A stretch of DNA of 24,518 nucleotides from DASUZD01 sp036377055. Lineage in GTDB: Bacteria > Actinomycetota > Thermoleophilia > Gaiellales > Gaiellaceae. The position numbers and the translations under genes are program-made. The stretch lies in assembly GCA_036377055.1 (NCBI GenBank), contig DASUZD010000220.1, positions 1-24,518 on the forward strand. The letters run 5' to 3'. A model generated the notes under the pieces. It was not told the DNA's origin and did not search any database. It saw nothing but the letters and a program-made list of their open reading frames with translations. Positions 6,937 to 18,463 of this stretch are shown here, piece after piece. Numbering within the stretch: the stretch's first letter is position 1; each line of letters opens with the position of its first letter.

Positions 6937-7023
6937 ATGGCGATCGACCGGTCGTTTCAGACGGACGCACGGGCGAAGCCCGCACGTCCTGAAGTCGGCA
7001 CCGCAAGCGGTGCCTCGGGCTGA
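6937..7023 (+). CDS. Possible 28-codon leader ORF ahead of recF (speculative)
   Basis: An ATG 8 nt after the dnaN stop opens a 28-codon frame that begins MAIDRSFQTD, contains no recognisable domain, and stops with a TGA at 7021-7023. That stop overlaps the proposed CTG start of recF as CTGA, the same geometry as the ATGA and GTGA overlaps elsewhere in this window. Translation through it would open two hairpins in the RNA. No strong ribosome-binding site is visible and the peptide composition is unremarkable, so it may be a chance frame. Confidence 0.25.
   Translation: MAIDRSFQTDARAKPARPEVGTASGASG
6963..6989. repeat. Hairpin 1 in the dnaN-recF spacer
   Basis: Arms GGACG-CA-CGGGC and GCCCG-CA-CGTCC pair as two 5 bp stems separated by a 2x2 internal loop, closed by a GAA loop. 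The tip contains GCGAAGC, known as an exceptionally stable mini-hairpin sequence. No T-run follows, so it does not look like an intrinsic terminator. Confidence 0.55.
6997..7014. repeat. Hairpin 2 in the dnaN-recF spacer
   Basis: A perfect 7 bp stem, GGCACCG with CGGTGCC, closes a CAAG loop. Its 3' arm contains GGTG, the only ribosome-binding-like sequence at a workable distance (7 nt) from the proposed recF CTG. The fold could therefore mask initiation. Confidence 0.5.
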
Positions 7024-8081
7024 TCGTCCAGACGGTCTCGCTTCGGAACTACCGGTCGTACGAGCGGCTCGACCTCGACCTCGAGCCGGGGCTCGTGCTC
7101 GCGGTCGGACCGAACGGCGCCGGCAAGACGAACCTGCTCGAGTCGCTGCACGTCGGCACGCAGGGGTTCTCGCCACGGACGCGAACCGACCTCCAGCTGA
7201 TCCGCTTCGGCGAGACCGCGAGCCGGATCGCGATTCGCGGCGAGAGCGGTGGGCGTCCGCTCGAGCTCGAGGTTGTTCTCCAGGCGCGTGAGCCGAAGCG
7301 CGCGAAGGTGAACGGCGCCCAGCTGCGCGCGGCGGAGCAGCTCCGCTCGACGGTTGCGACGCTGGTGTTCACGCCCGACCGGCTCGCGGTCGTCAAGGGC
7401 GGGCCCGCTGTGAGGCGCGCGTACTTCGACCGCGCCCTCGGTCGTCTCGCGCCGGCGCGTGCACAGCTGCCGGCGGAGTACGGCGCCGCGCTGGCGCAGC
7501 GGAACGCGGCGCTGCGGCGGATCCAGCTGGGGGTTTCCACAACGGAGGCGCTCGCGCCGTGGACGGAGCGCGTCGCGGAGCTCGGGGCTGCGCTCGTCGA
7601 GGCGCGGCGCGAGGCGCTCGCGCTCCTGTCGCCGCTCTTCGCCGAACGCGCGGACGAGCTCGGCCTTGCAGACGGCTCGCTCGTGTACGAGGCCGAGGCG
7701 CCCACAGTGGATTCGTTCGAGGCGCGCTACGAGCGCGACCTGGAGCGCGGCTGGACGGGCGCCGGGCCGCACCTGGACGAGATCGGCATCGTCGCCGGCG
7801 GCCGCGACCTGCGGACGTTCGGCTCGCAGGGCGAGCAGCGGCTCGCAGTGCTCTCCTTGCTCCTCGCCGAGGCCGAGCTGATCGCCGACCGCCGCGGCGC
7901 CCCGCCGCTCCTCCTCCTGGACGACGTCCTCTCGGAGCTCGATCCCGAGCGTCGCCGGATTCTCGCGGCCCGAATTCGTGGCGGCGGGCAGGCTCTCGTT
8001 ACGTCGACGACCGCGGCTGCGCTCCCGGTCGACCCGGAGCAGCTGCTCGAGGTCTCGCCCGGCCGCGTGGAGGCCCGCTGA
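7020..8081 (+). CDS. recF: DNA repair and recombination ATPase RecF, apparent CTG start
   Basis: RecF is an SMC/ABC-like ATPase that with RecO and RecR loads RecA at gaps and supports restart of stalled forks. The 353 aa product has the family N-terminus (IVQTVSLRNYRSYERLDL), Walker A GPNGAGKTN at residues 30-38, the ABC signature SQGEQR at 269-274, and Walker B LLLLDDVLSELD ending at D308, with D301 and D302 central. The start is odd. The frame is closed by a TGA at 6990-6992, and between it and GTG at 7095 there is no ATG, GTG or TTG. GTG 7095 would delete the first beta strand just before the P-loop. CTG at 7020-7022 falls exactly where Met is expected. The stop overlaps the dciA ATG by 1 nt. 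Confidence 0.94.
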   Translation: MIVQTVSLRNYRSYERLDLDLEPGLVLAVGPNGAGKTNLLESLHVGTQGFSPRTRTDLQLIRFGETASRIAIRGESGGRPLELEVVLQAREPKRAKVNGAQLRAAEQLRSTVATLVFTPDRLAVVKGGPAVRRAYFDRALGRLAPARAQLPAEYGAALAQRNAALRRIQLGVSTTEALAPWTERVAELGAALVEARREALALLSPLFAERADELGLADGSLVYEAEAPTVDSFEARYERDLERGWTGAGPHLDEIGIVAGGRDLRTFGSQGEQRLAVLSLLLAEAELIADRRGAPPLLLLDDVLSELDPERRRILAARIRGGGQALVTSTTAAALPVDPEQLLEVSPGRVEAR

Positions 8082-8515
8082 TGGAGTCGATCCGCTCCGC
8101 GGTCGAGGCGGAGCTCACGCGCTTCGGCCCAGCGGGCAGGATCGCCGAGGTCGCCGCGGCCTGGCCCGAGGCGGTCGGTGAAGGAATCGCGCGGAACGCC
8201 TGGCCTGCGCGGATCAACCGCGACGGAACGCTCATCGTCCACACCGCCGATTCCGTCTGGGCCTTCGAGCTTCAGCAGCGAGCCGTCGAGATCGCCGAGC
8301 GGCTGGGGGTGAAAGGCGTGCGATTCGTGCCTGGGCCGGTTCCCGAAGCCGACTCGGAAGCCGAGCCTGCGCCGCCGGTCGAGCCGACCGAACGTGACCG
8401 CCTCCAGGCGGCTGCGCTCGCGGAGGGAATCGAGAGCTCGGAGCTCCGCGAAGCGGTCGCGCGGGCCGCCGCGGCGAGCCTCGCTCGCAGCCCCTCCGGC
8501 CGTTCCGTCTGGTAG
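8081..8515 (+). CDS. dciA: DUF721/DciA-family protein, predicted replicative-helicase loader
   Basis: DciA proteins (DUF721) interact with the replicative helicase DnaB and are thought to load it in bacteria lacking DnaC or DnaI. The 144 aa product has the DciA core: AAWPEAVGEGIARNAWPARI at about residues 26-45, then INRDGTLIVHTADSVWAFEL at 45-64, the hallmark central strand and tryptophan. The C-terminus is charged and probably flexible. The ATG at 8081 shares one base with the recF stop (TGATG), so the pair is coupled. Position between recF and gyrB is the same as the mycobacterial DUF721 gene. The helicase-loader role is inferred from family and place. Confidence 0.85.
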   Translation: MESIRSAVEAELTRFGPAGRIAEVAAAWPEAVGEGIARNAWPARINRDGTLIVHTADSVWAFELQQRAVEIAERLGVKGVRFVPGPVPEADSEAEPAPPVEPTERDRLQAAALAEGIESSELREAVARAAAASLARSPSGRSVW

Positions 8516-8518
8516 ACT
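8513..8518 (+). promoter_or_regulatory. Possible -10 element of a gyrB promoter
   Basis: TAGACT, a good actinobacterial -10 hexamer, starts on the dciA stop codon. Transcription would begin near 8525, which is the foot of the hairpin at 8526-8551. No recognisable -35 box is present, so this is tentative. Confidence 0.35.
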
Positions 8519-8525
8519 TGTCGGT

Positions 8526-8557
8526 GCCCGCAAGCGCGGAGTTTGCAGGGCTTTTTT
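8526..8557 (+). terminator. Terminator-like hairpin plus T6 directly in front of gyrB
   Basis: GCCCGCAA (8526-8533) pairs with TTGC-A-GGGC (8543-8551) with one bulged A, and six T residues (8552-8557) follow. The gyrB ATG begins 2 nt later. The 3' arm carries AGGG, the only plausible ribosome-binding site, at 8 nt spacing. It may be an attenuator for gyrB, a stem that blocks ribosome access, or a terminator for the dnaN-recF-dciA transcript with gyrB started from its own promoter. Confidence 0.5.
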
Positions 8558-8558
8558 C

Positions 8559-13491
<4,933 letters not shown>

Positions 13492-13585
13492 GGCAGATTC
13501 GCGAAGGAAGCCCTTCCCAAAACCGGGCCAGGGCTATATCGTTTGCGACGCGGGGTCACAAGTTCTTCGACTCAGAGGTGCGCCC
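13492..13585. promoter_or_regulatory. gyrA to HTH-gene spacer with possible promoter
   Basis: This 94 nt gap contains a TATATC -10-like element at 13535-13540 (inside GGGCTATATCG), with no clear -35. A strong ribosome-binding site AGAGGTG lies at 13574-13580, 5 nt before the ATG. A weak GAAGG/CCTTC inverted repeat at about 13503-13516 could end gyrA transcripts but has no T-run. Confidence 0.4.
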
Positions 13586-13870
13586 ATGCCTCCCTCAACA
13601 CACGTAGACCTTCTCGAGCCGATCAACCTCTCGGAGCACCTCGACAAGATCGAGCTGTACCTCGGTCAGGTGTGCCAGATCGCCGGCATCTCGAAGATGC
13701 AGCTCGACTACTGGACGAACAAGGCGCAGATCCCGACCAAGGGCAAGAAGCAGCGGATCTACGACATCGGCGCGCTCGAGACCGTGATGCTGATCAAGCA
13801 GGCCAAGGACAAGGGCCTGAACCTCGGCGCCGCGATCGACGCCGCCCGCCGCTTCCGCGAGCAGCGCTAG
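13586..13870 (+). CDS. Small MerR-type helix-turn-helix protein
   Basis: The 94 aa product is a stand-alone MerR-like winged HTH with no visible effector domain. Residues about 28-94 fit the fold: LGQVCQIAGISKMQLDYW as the helix-turn-helix, a wing around KGKKQRIYDIGALETV, and a second helical pair ending in AAIDAARRFREQR. The N-terminal 25 residues (after VDLLEPINLSEHLDKIELY) may be a dimerisation or lead-in segment. A strong AGAGGTG site fixes the ATG start. Such proteins usually bind DNA as dimers and act as regulators; the target is unknown. It sits alone after gyrA and its stop overlaps the convergent galT stop. The function is not assigned. Confidence 0.82.
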   Translation: MPPSTHVDLLEPINLSEHLDKIELYLGQVCQIAGISKMQLDYWTNKAQIPTKGKKQRIYDIGALETVMLIKQAKDKGLNLGAAIDAARRFREQR

Positions 13871-14682
13871 ACGCGCAGGCGCGCTGCGGCCTCTTCCGGC
13901 GGCAGTGAGTTGACGTAGACGCCTGCGCCGAGCTCGAGTCCGGCCAGGACGCTGAGACGCGGGAGCAGCTCGAGGTGCCAGTGCGGTCCATGGTGAAGCC
14001 AGGCGTTTAGCGGCACGGCGCCTTCGATTCGGTGGAGCCGGCGGATCATCTCCGCGAGCAGCCCAAGCGCCGGCGCGAGCAGCTCGCTGCGGAGGCCGTC
14101 CCGCTCCGGCTCGGCTGGCGCGATCAGCACCTCATACGGAAGCCGGCTCGCCCACGGGCACGTGACGACGAGGCCGTCCCGTTCGAGGACGGCCTCGCCC
14201 GCGCGGAGCCCGCGCTCCTTCTCGACGGCCGGCGGCGTCTCGGGTAGCCACACGAGCTGCGAGTGCGAGTGCGGCAGGCTCGATCCCGCTTCGCGTCCCT
14301 CGTTGACGAGCGCGTGGAGATAGCCCTCCGGGTGCGCCTCGGCACGCCTGCGCCACGCCTCGGCGACGAGCTCGACCTCGGTGTCATCGAGTTCGGCGAA
14401 CGAGCGGACATGGCGCGGGCTGTGGATGACGACCTCCTGGCGCTCGACCGCGGGATAGAGGTTCGGGACGACGCGCACGGTCCACGTCGCGGCGCCCTCG
14501 GGGAGCCGCAGCGTCTCCGGCGGCGTCCGATCCTCGCGGCCGGCGCAGAAGGGACAGGCCTCGAGCTCCTCGACCGTCGGCGGCTCGATCCGCCCTCGGG
14601 CTGCGCCCAGCCGGAGAGCCCGCCTCGCGGCGACGGCAACCCAGCGCCCGGTGGCGGGGTCGCGGCGAAGCTCGCCGCTCAG
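13867..14682 (-). CDS. galT: GalT-family nucleotidyltransferase (galactose-1-phosphate uridylyltransferase-like), apparent CTG start
   Basis: GalT-family enzymes transfer UMP between UDP-glucose and galactose-1-phosphate through a histidine adduct. The 271 aa product starts SGELRRDPATGRWVAVA, the classic family N-terminus. It has a zinc-type CPFC pair at residues 43-46, the RVVPNLYPAV block at 70-79 and an active-site region GREAGSSLPHSHSQLVWLP with H138-S139-H140, where most relatives have His-Pro-His. A WHLELLPR block near the C-terminus fits the second HIT-like half. It is shorter than E. coli GalT (348 aa). No ATG, GTG or TTG exists upstream of residue 69. CTG at 14680-14682 overlaps the stop of the SPFH gene as CTGA. 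An ADP-glucose phosphorylase or related specificity cannot be excluded. Confidence 0.85.
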   Translation of the reverse strand: MSGELRRDPATGRWVAVAARRALRLGAARGRIEPPTVEELEACPFCAGREDRTPPETLRLPEGAATWTVRVVPNLYPAVERQEVVIHSPRHVRSFAELDDTEVELVAEAWRRRAEAHPEGYLHALVNEGREAGSSLPHSHSQLVWLPETPPAVEKERGLRAGEAVLERDGLVVTCPWASRLPYEVLIAPAEPERDGLRSELLAPALGLLAEMIRRLHRIEGAVPLNAWLHHGPHWHLELLPRLSVLAGLELGAGVYVNSLPPEEAAARLRV

Positions 14683-15449
14683 CTCTTGGAGTTCCCGCCG
14701 CCCTCGAGGAACGGCCTGACGAGGTCGATCGGCGCCGGGAACACGATCGTCGTCGCCTGCGACGAGCCGAGCTCGAGCAGCGTCTGGAGGTAGCGGAGCT
14801 GGAGCGCGATCGGGTGGTCCTCTATCACGAGCGCCGCGTCCTTCAGCCGCTCTGACGCCTGGAACTCGCCCTCGGCATTGATCACCTTCGCGCGCCGCTC
14901 GCGCTCCGCCTCGGCCTGCCGCGCCATTGCCCGCTGCATCCCGCCCGGGATCTCGACGTCCTTCACCTCGACGATCGAGACCTTGATTCCCCAGGGCGAA
15001 GTGGCCTCGTCGATGATGCCCTGGAGGATCGTGTTGATCTTCTCCCGCTCGGAAAGGAGCTCGTCGAGTACGTGCTGCCCGAGCACGGAGCGCAGCGTCG
15101 TCTGGGCGATCTGCGACGTCGCGACCATAAAGTTCTCGATCTGCACGATCGCGGCCTTCGGTTCGACGATGCGGAAGTAGGCGACCGCGTTCACCCGCGC
15201 CGGGACGTTGTCCTTGGTGATGACCTCCTGCGGCGGGATGTTCAGCGTGATCGTGCGCAGGTCGACCTTGACCATCCGGTCGACGATCGGGATCAGGATG
15301 AACAGGCCGGGCCCCTTCGGCGGGTCGAGCAGCCGCCCGAGCCGGAAGACGACGCCGCGCTCGTACTCGCGCGCGACCTTGATCGCAGAGATCAGGAAGA
15401 GCAGCAGGAGGAAGACGAAGACGGCGACGACGCCGAGGAGGACGGTCAT
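14679..15449 (-). CDS. SPFH-domain (slipin/stomatin-like) membrane protein
   Basis: Slipins form membrane-anchored oligomeric scaffolds, often with an NfeD partner. The 256 aa product has an N-terminal membrane helix at about residues 4-23 (hydrophobic VLLGVVAVFVFLLLLF). The SPFH domain follows, starting EYERGVVFRLGRL and continuing through GPGLFILIPIVDRMVKVDLR. An Ala/Glu/Arg-rich coiled coil follows (MARQAEAERERRAKVINAEG), and the C-terminal hydrophobic TTIVFPAPIDLV segment matches the region cleaved by NfeD protease in the archaeal slipin PH1511. The ATG at 15447-15449 is clear. It lies 12 nt after nfeD, the well-known slipin-NfeD pair, and ends in a CTGA overlap with galT. Confidence 0.93.
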   Translation of the reverse strand: MTVLLGVVAVFVFLLLLFLISAIKVAREYERGVVFRLGRLLDPPKGPGLFILIPIVDRMVKVDLRTITLNIPPQEVITKDNVPARVNAVAYFRIVEPKAAIVQIENFMVATSQIAQTTLRSVLGQHVLDELLSEREKINTILQGIIDEATSPWGIKVSIVEVKDVEIPGGMQRAMARQAEAERERRAKVINAEGEFQASERLKDAALVIEDHPIALQLRYLQTLLELGSSQATTIVFPAPIDLVRPFLEGGGNSKS

Positions 15450-15461
15450 GGCTACGCGATC

Positions 15462-16748
15462 CTACGTCGCGCGGACGTCCAAGACGAGGCCGTCGACGTT
15501 CTCGACACGCACCTTGTCGCCCGGCCTGAGCGGCGTGCCGTCGAGGCTCCTCGCTCGCCAGAGCTCGCCGCGCACCGCGACGTAGCCGTCACCGCGCACC
15601 TGCGCGGGCGCACCGACGAGCTCGTGGACGCCGACAGCGACCGGCCTTCGCCGCACCTGAACGGCCTTCGACAGCGCGAACGCCCAGAAGCCTCCGAGGA
15701 TGACGGCGACCGAGATCAGCAAGGGGAGCGAGACGTGGTAACGCGACGGGGCGTTGTGGAACAGCAAGAGACCGCCGACCACGAGGCTGATCATCCCGGC
15801 GACCGTAAGCGCGCCGTGGCTGATGACATGCGCGTCGATCACGAAGAGGACCGCGGCTAGGACGATCAGGACGATGCCGGCCCAGTCGGTCGGGAGTGCG
15901 GAGAGGCCGAACAGCGCCAAGATCAGCGAGACCGCCCCGAGTGCGCCCGGCAGGACGACGCCTGGATGGAAGATCTCGAACCCGATCCCGGCGATGCCGG
16001 CGAAGAAGAGCAGGAAGAGCAGGTTCGGGTCGATCAGGACGTTGAGCACCCGCGAGAAGAACGAGAGGTGGACGTTCTCGATCTGCGCATTGGCGGTGTG
16101 GAGCACGAACCCCTTGGGCTTGGTCTTCATCCCGTCGATCCGTTGGAGGAGCGCGGGCAGGGTCGGCGCGATGACGTCGATCACGTGCTTCTGGAGCGCC
16201 TCGGTCGCTGTCGCGTTCACGGCACGCCGGACGGCGGCGTCGGCCCAGGCTCCGTTTCGGCCGTGGCTGGCCGCGAAGCCGCGCAGCTTCGCGGCGTAGT
16301 GGTTGATCTCCTTGCGCCGGAGGTCGGACTGGATGTTGTTCCCGCTCGAGTCGATCGGCGTCGAGGAGCCGATGTTCGTCTCAGGAGCCATCGCCAGGAC
16401 GTCCGCGGCCTGCGAGATGAAGACGCCGGCCGACGCCGCGGTGCCGCCGCTCGGCGCGACGTAGACGATCACGGGGACCGTCGCCGCGAGCTCGGCCTGG
16501 GTGATCTTGTCCATCGAGGTCGTCAGCCCGCCGGGCGTGTCCAGCACGATCACGATCGCGGCGACGTGGTCGCGGCTCGCCCGGTGCAGCTGGCCGACCA
16601 GGTAATCGGCGGTGACCGGATTCACCTCGGCGGAGAAGTGGACGGCGCGAACGACGTCTCCCCCGCTCGTCATCGCCGCCGGCGCCAGAACGAGGGCCGC
16701 GACGATCGCGAGCGCGGAGCAAAAGGCCCGCACGGAAGCCGTTTTCAC
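15462..16748 (-). CDS. NfeD-family membrane serine protease (ClpP-like plus NfeD/OB domain)
   Basis: Long NfeD proteins join a ClpP/SppA-type protease to a membrane domain and a C-terminal OB fold, and partner with slipins. The 428 aa product has a signal or anchor helix at about residues 8-27. The protease domain has LDTPGGL at 69-75 and the nucleophile S106 in SGGTAASAG, with K146 in RRKEINHYA where the archaeal PH1510 catalytic lysine aligns. A multi-helix membrane segment spans about 240-365, and the OB-like domain at about 370-428 has GYVAVRGELWRARS. The GTG start at 16746-16748 leaves a plausible signal sequence. The frame is open further upstream, but that stretch is antisense to the amidase gene. 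It probably heads an nfeD-slipin-galT operon. Confidence 0.92.
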   Translation of the reverse strand: MKTASVRAFCSALAIVAALVLAPAAMTSGGDVVRAVHFSAEVNPVTADYLVGQLHRASRDHVAAIVIVLDTPGGLTTSMDKITQAELAATVPVIVYVAPSGGTAASAGVFISQAADVLAMAPETNIGSSTPIDSSGNNIQSDLRRKEINHYAAKLRGFAASHGRNGAWADAAVRRAVNATATEALQKHVIDVIAPTLPALLQRIDGMKTKPKGFVLHTANAQIENVHLSFFSRVLNVLIDPNLLFLLFFAGIAGIGFEIFHPGVVLPGALGAVSLILALFGLSALPTDWAGIVLIVLAAVLFVIDAHVISHGALTVAGMISLVVGGLLLFHNAPSRYHVSLPLLISVAVILGGFWAFALSKAVQVRRRPVAVGVHELVGAPAQVRGDGYVAVRGELWRARSLDGTPLRPGDKVRVENVDGLVLDVRAT

Positions 16749-16833
16749 GACTGTAAGGATTCTATCAGCGAAGCCTTTCCAGCCCTTGTGCACGAGGAAG
16801 ATCGTCGCCACCCTGGAACGGGGTCGCTGCTTG
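16749..16833. promoter_or_regulatory. Divergent promoter region between nfeD and the amidase gene
   Basis: This 85 nt gap must hold both promoters. On the minus strand TAGAAT at 16759-16764 is a good -10 element. Its predicted start (near 16752) would lie only a few bases before the nfeD GTG, so an almost leaderless mRNA is possible. No clear plus-strand -10 was recognised. Confidence 0.4.
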
Positions 16834-18432
16834 ATGAAGCTCGCCGTCGCCGCCTTCGTCGCCGCTTGCGCGTTTGCCGCTCCCGCCGGAGCGAGTGCGG
16901 CTGACGCTTCGCTGACGATGCGCGAGGTGCCGCTGCACGGCGCGCGAGCGCTCGCCTCGGCCGCGACGCCGCGTCGCTTCGACCTCGTGGGGCTGCACTG
17001 GCGCGGCCGCGGAACCGTGCTCTTCAGCACGCGAAGCATCGGCGGCCGCTGGAGCCGCTGGCACGTGGCCGCGCCGGAGGCGGAGGACCTTCCGGACGCC
17101 GGCAGCGTCGAGACCGTGAAGACGCGTGGCTGGCGGCTCGGGAACCCGTACTGGACGGGCCCGGCGGACGCGATCCGGTACCGCCTCCGCGGCGACGTCC
17201 GGCGCCTGCGCGCGTACTTCGTCCGGTCGAGCGCCGAGCGGCTGCCGCTGAGACGGCTCGAGGTCGCCGGATCGCCTGTGATCGTGCCGCGCGCGGGCTG
17301 GAACGCGAACGAGAGCATTCGCCGCGAGGCGCCGAAGTACGCCTCCGCGCTCCACTTCGCGCTCGTCCACCACACCGCCGGCTCCAACAACTACGGGCCG
17401 GGGCAGTCGGCGGCGATCGTCCGCGCGATCGAGCTCTACCACGTCGAGGGGAACGGCTGGAACGACATCGGCTACAACTTCCTCGTCGACAAGTACGGCC
17501 AGGTCTTCGAAGGTCGGTACGGCGGCATGCAGCGGGCGGTCATCGGCGCGCACGCGCAGGGCTTCAACACCGGCTCCGTCGGCGTCGCGTTGATCGGCAA
17601 CTACGGCTCGCGCGCTCCCTCGGCCGCGGCGCAAAAGGCGCTCGCGAACCTCCTCGCATGGCGGCTCGACGTGGCGCACATCGACCCGCGCTCGTCGCTG
17701 ACCTGGATCTCGGGCGGCAACCCGCGCTTCCCGGCCGGGACGCCGGTCTTCCTGCGCGCGATCTCGGGCCACCGCGACACCGGCTTCACCGAGTGCCCCG
17801 GCTACGCACTCTATCGCCGACTACCCGCGATCGCGAAGGCCGTCGCCGCGACCGGGCTGCCGAAGCTCTACGCGCCCGCCGTCAAGGGGTCAGTTCCGGG
17901 CCTCGTCCGCTTCACCGGCCGCCTGACGGCGATGCTGCCGTGGACCGTGACGGTGACGGACGCGGCCGGATCGGCGGTCGCCACGGGCTCGGGCGTCGGC
18001 ACGAACATCGCGTGGACGTGGGATGCGTCCGCCGCGCCGAAGGGTCGCTACTTCTGGATGATCGGCGCGGGCCCCGGGGTTCGGCCGGCGACCGGGGGGC
18101 TCGGCGGAGCCAAGCAGCCGCCGTTCAGCCTCACCGGGCTGACCGCCACTCCCGAGGTCGTCACGCCGAACGGCGACGGTGTCGACGACTCGAGCACCAT
18201 CTCGTACACCCTCAACGCGCCTGCGACTGTGACCGCGAGCCTGCTCGACCTCAACGGGACGACGGTCGCGACGCTCTTCGACGGAACTGTCCCCGCAGGG
18301 CCGCAGGCGTTCCTCTTCTCCGCCGACACGATTCCCGACGGCCTGTACCAGATCGCGGTGACGGCGACGAACGTGCTGGGCGTCCAGGTCACGGGGAGCG
18401 TCTACGTGACGGTCACCCGCACGACGCCGTAG
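16834..18432 (+). CDS. Secreted N-acetylmuramoyl-L-alanine amidase (PGRP/amidase_2) with C-terminal FlgD-like Ig domain
   Basis: The protein probably cleaves the amide bond between muramic acid and the stem peptide outside the membrane. The 532 aa product begins MKLAVAAFVAACAFAAPAG, a signal peptide with likely cleavage after A20-S21-A22. A beta-rich N-terminal region runs to about 140. The PGRP/amidase_2 domain at about 150-340 has VHHTAGS (H179, H180), GWNDIGYNFLVDKYGQVFEGR-type core strands, GHRDTGF (H313) and ECPG (C321). One of H179/H180 together with H313 and C321 forms the expected zinc site. The C-terminal part holds Ig-like repeats, the last beginning TPNGDGVDD (444-452) and resembling FlgD-Ig domains. 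The ATG at 16834 is chosen because the hydrophobic signal starts there; TTG at 16831 is adjacent. Confidence 0.9.
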   Translation: MKLAVAAFVAACAFAAPAGASAADASLTMREVPLHGARALASAATPRRFDLVGLHWRGRGTVLFSTRSIGGRWSRWHVAAPEAEDLPDAGSVETVKTRGWRLGNPYWTGPADAIRYRLRGDVRRLRAYFVRSSAERLPLRRLEVAGSPVIVPRAGWNANESIRREAPKYASALHFALVHHTAGSNNYGPGQSAAIVRAIELYHVEGNGWNDIGYNFLVDKYGQVFEGRYGGMQRAVIGAHAQGFNTGSVGVALIGNYGSRAPSAAAQKALANLLAWRLDVAHIDPRSSLTWISGGNPRFPAGTPVFLRAISGHRDTGFTECPGYALYRRLPAIAKAVAATGLPKLYAPAVKGSVPGLVRFTGRLTAMLPWTVTVTDAAGSAVATGSGVGTNIAWTWDASAAPKGRYFWMIGAGPGVRPATGGLGGAKQPPFSLTGLTATPEVVTPNGDGVDDSSTISYTLNAPATVTASLLDLNGTTVATLFDGTVPAGPQAFLFSADTIPDGLYQIAVTATNVLGVQVTGSVYVTVTRTTP

Positions 18433-18448
18433 CCTGCCGGGACAGCAC

Positions 18449-18454
18449 TAGACT
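18449..18454 (+). promoter_or_regulatory. -10-like element of the sigma-fab operon
   Basis: TAGACT lies 9 nt before the sigma-factor GTG, so transcription would begin within a few bases of the start codon, giving a leaderless or near-leaderless mRNA. The 16 nt around it (CTAGACTTCCCGCCGG) recurs with one change at 23981-23996. Confidence 0.4.
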
Positions 18455-18463
18455 TCCCGCCGG

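Noticed and set aside
6963..7014. Intrinsic terminator between dnaN and recF
   Set aside because: Neither hairpin is followed by a T-run.
6990..7100. A frameshift or pseudogene explanation for recF
   Set aside because: The downstream frame is intact to the end, and the conserved N-terminus begins exactly at the CTG. No slippery heptamer is visible. The same pattern recurs in galT and fabG, making independent damage unlikely.
7095..8081. GTG 7095 as the recF start
   Set aside because: It would remove the first 25 residues, including the conserved RNYRSY strand, leaving only three residues before the P-loop.
13867..14478. GTG 14478 as the galT start
   Set aside because: It would delete the ELRRDP N-terminus and the CPFC zinc pair, which are encoded intact upstream in the same frame.
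16749..17390. N-terminal extension of the nfeD frame beyond 16748
   Set aside because: The extra residues are antisense to the amidase gene and lie before a normal signal sequence that starts at the chosen GTG.
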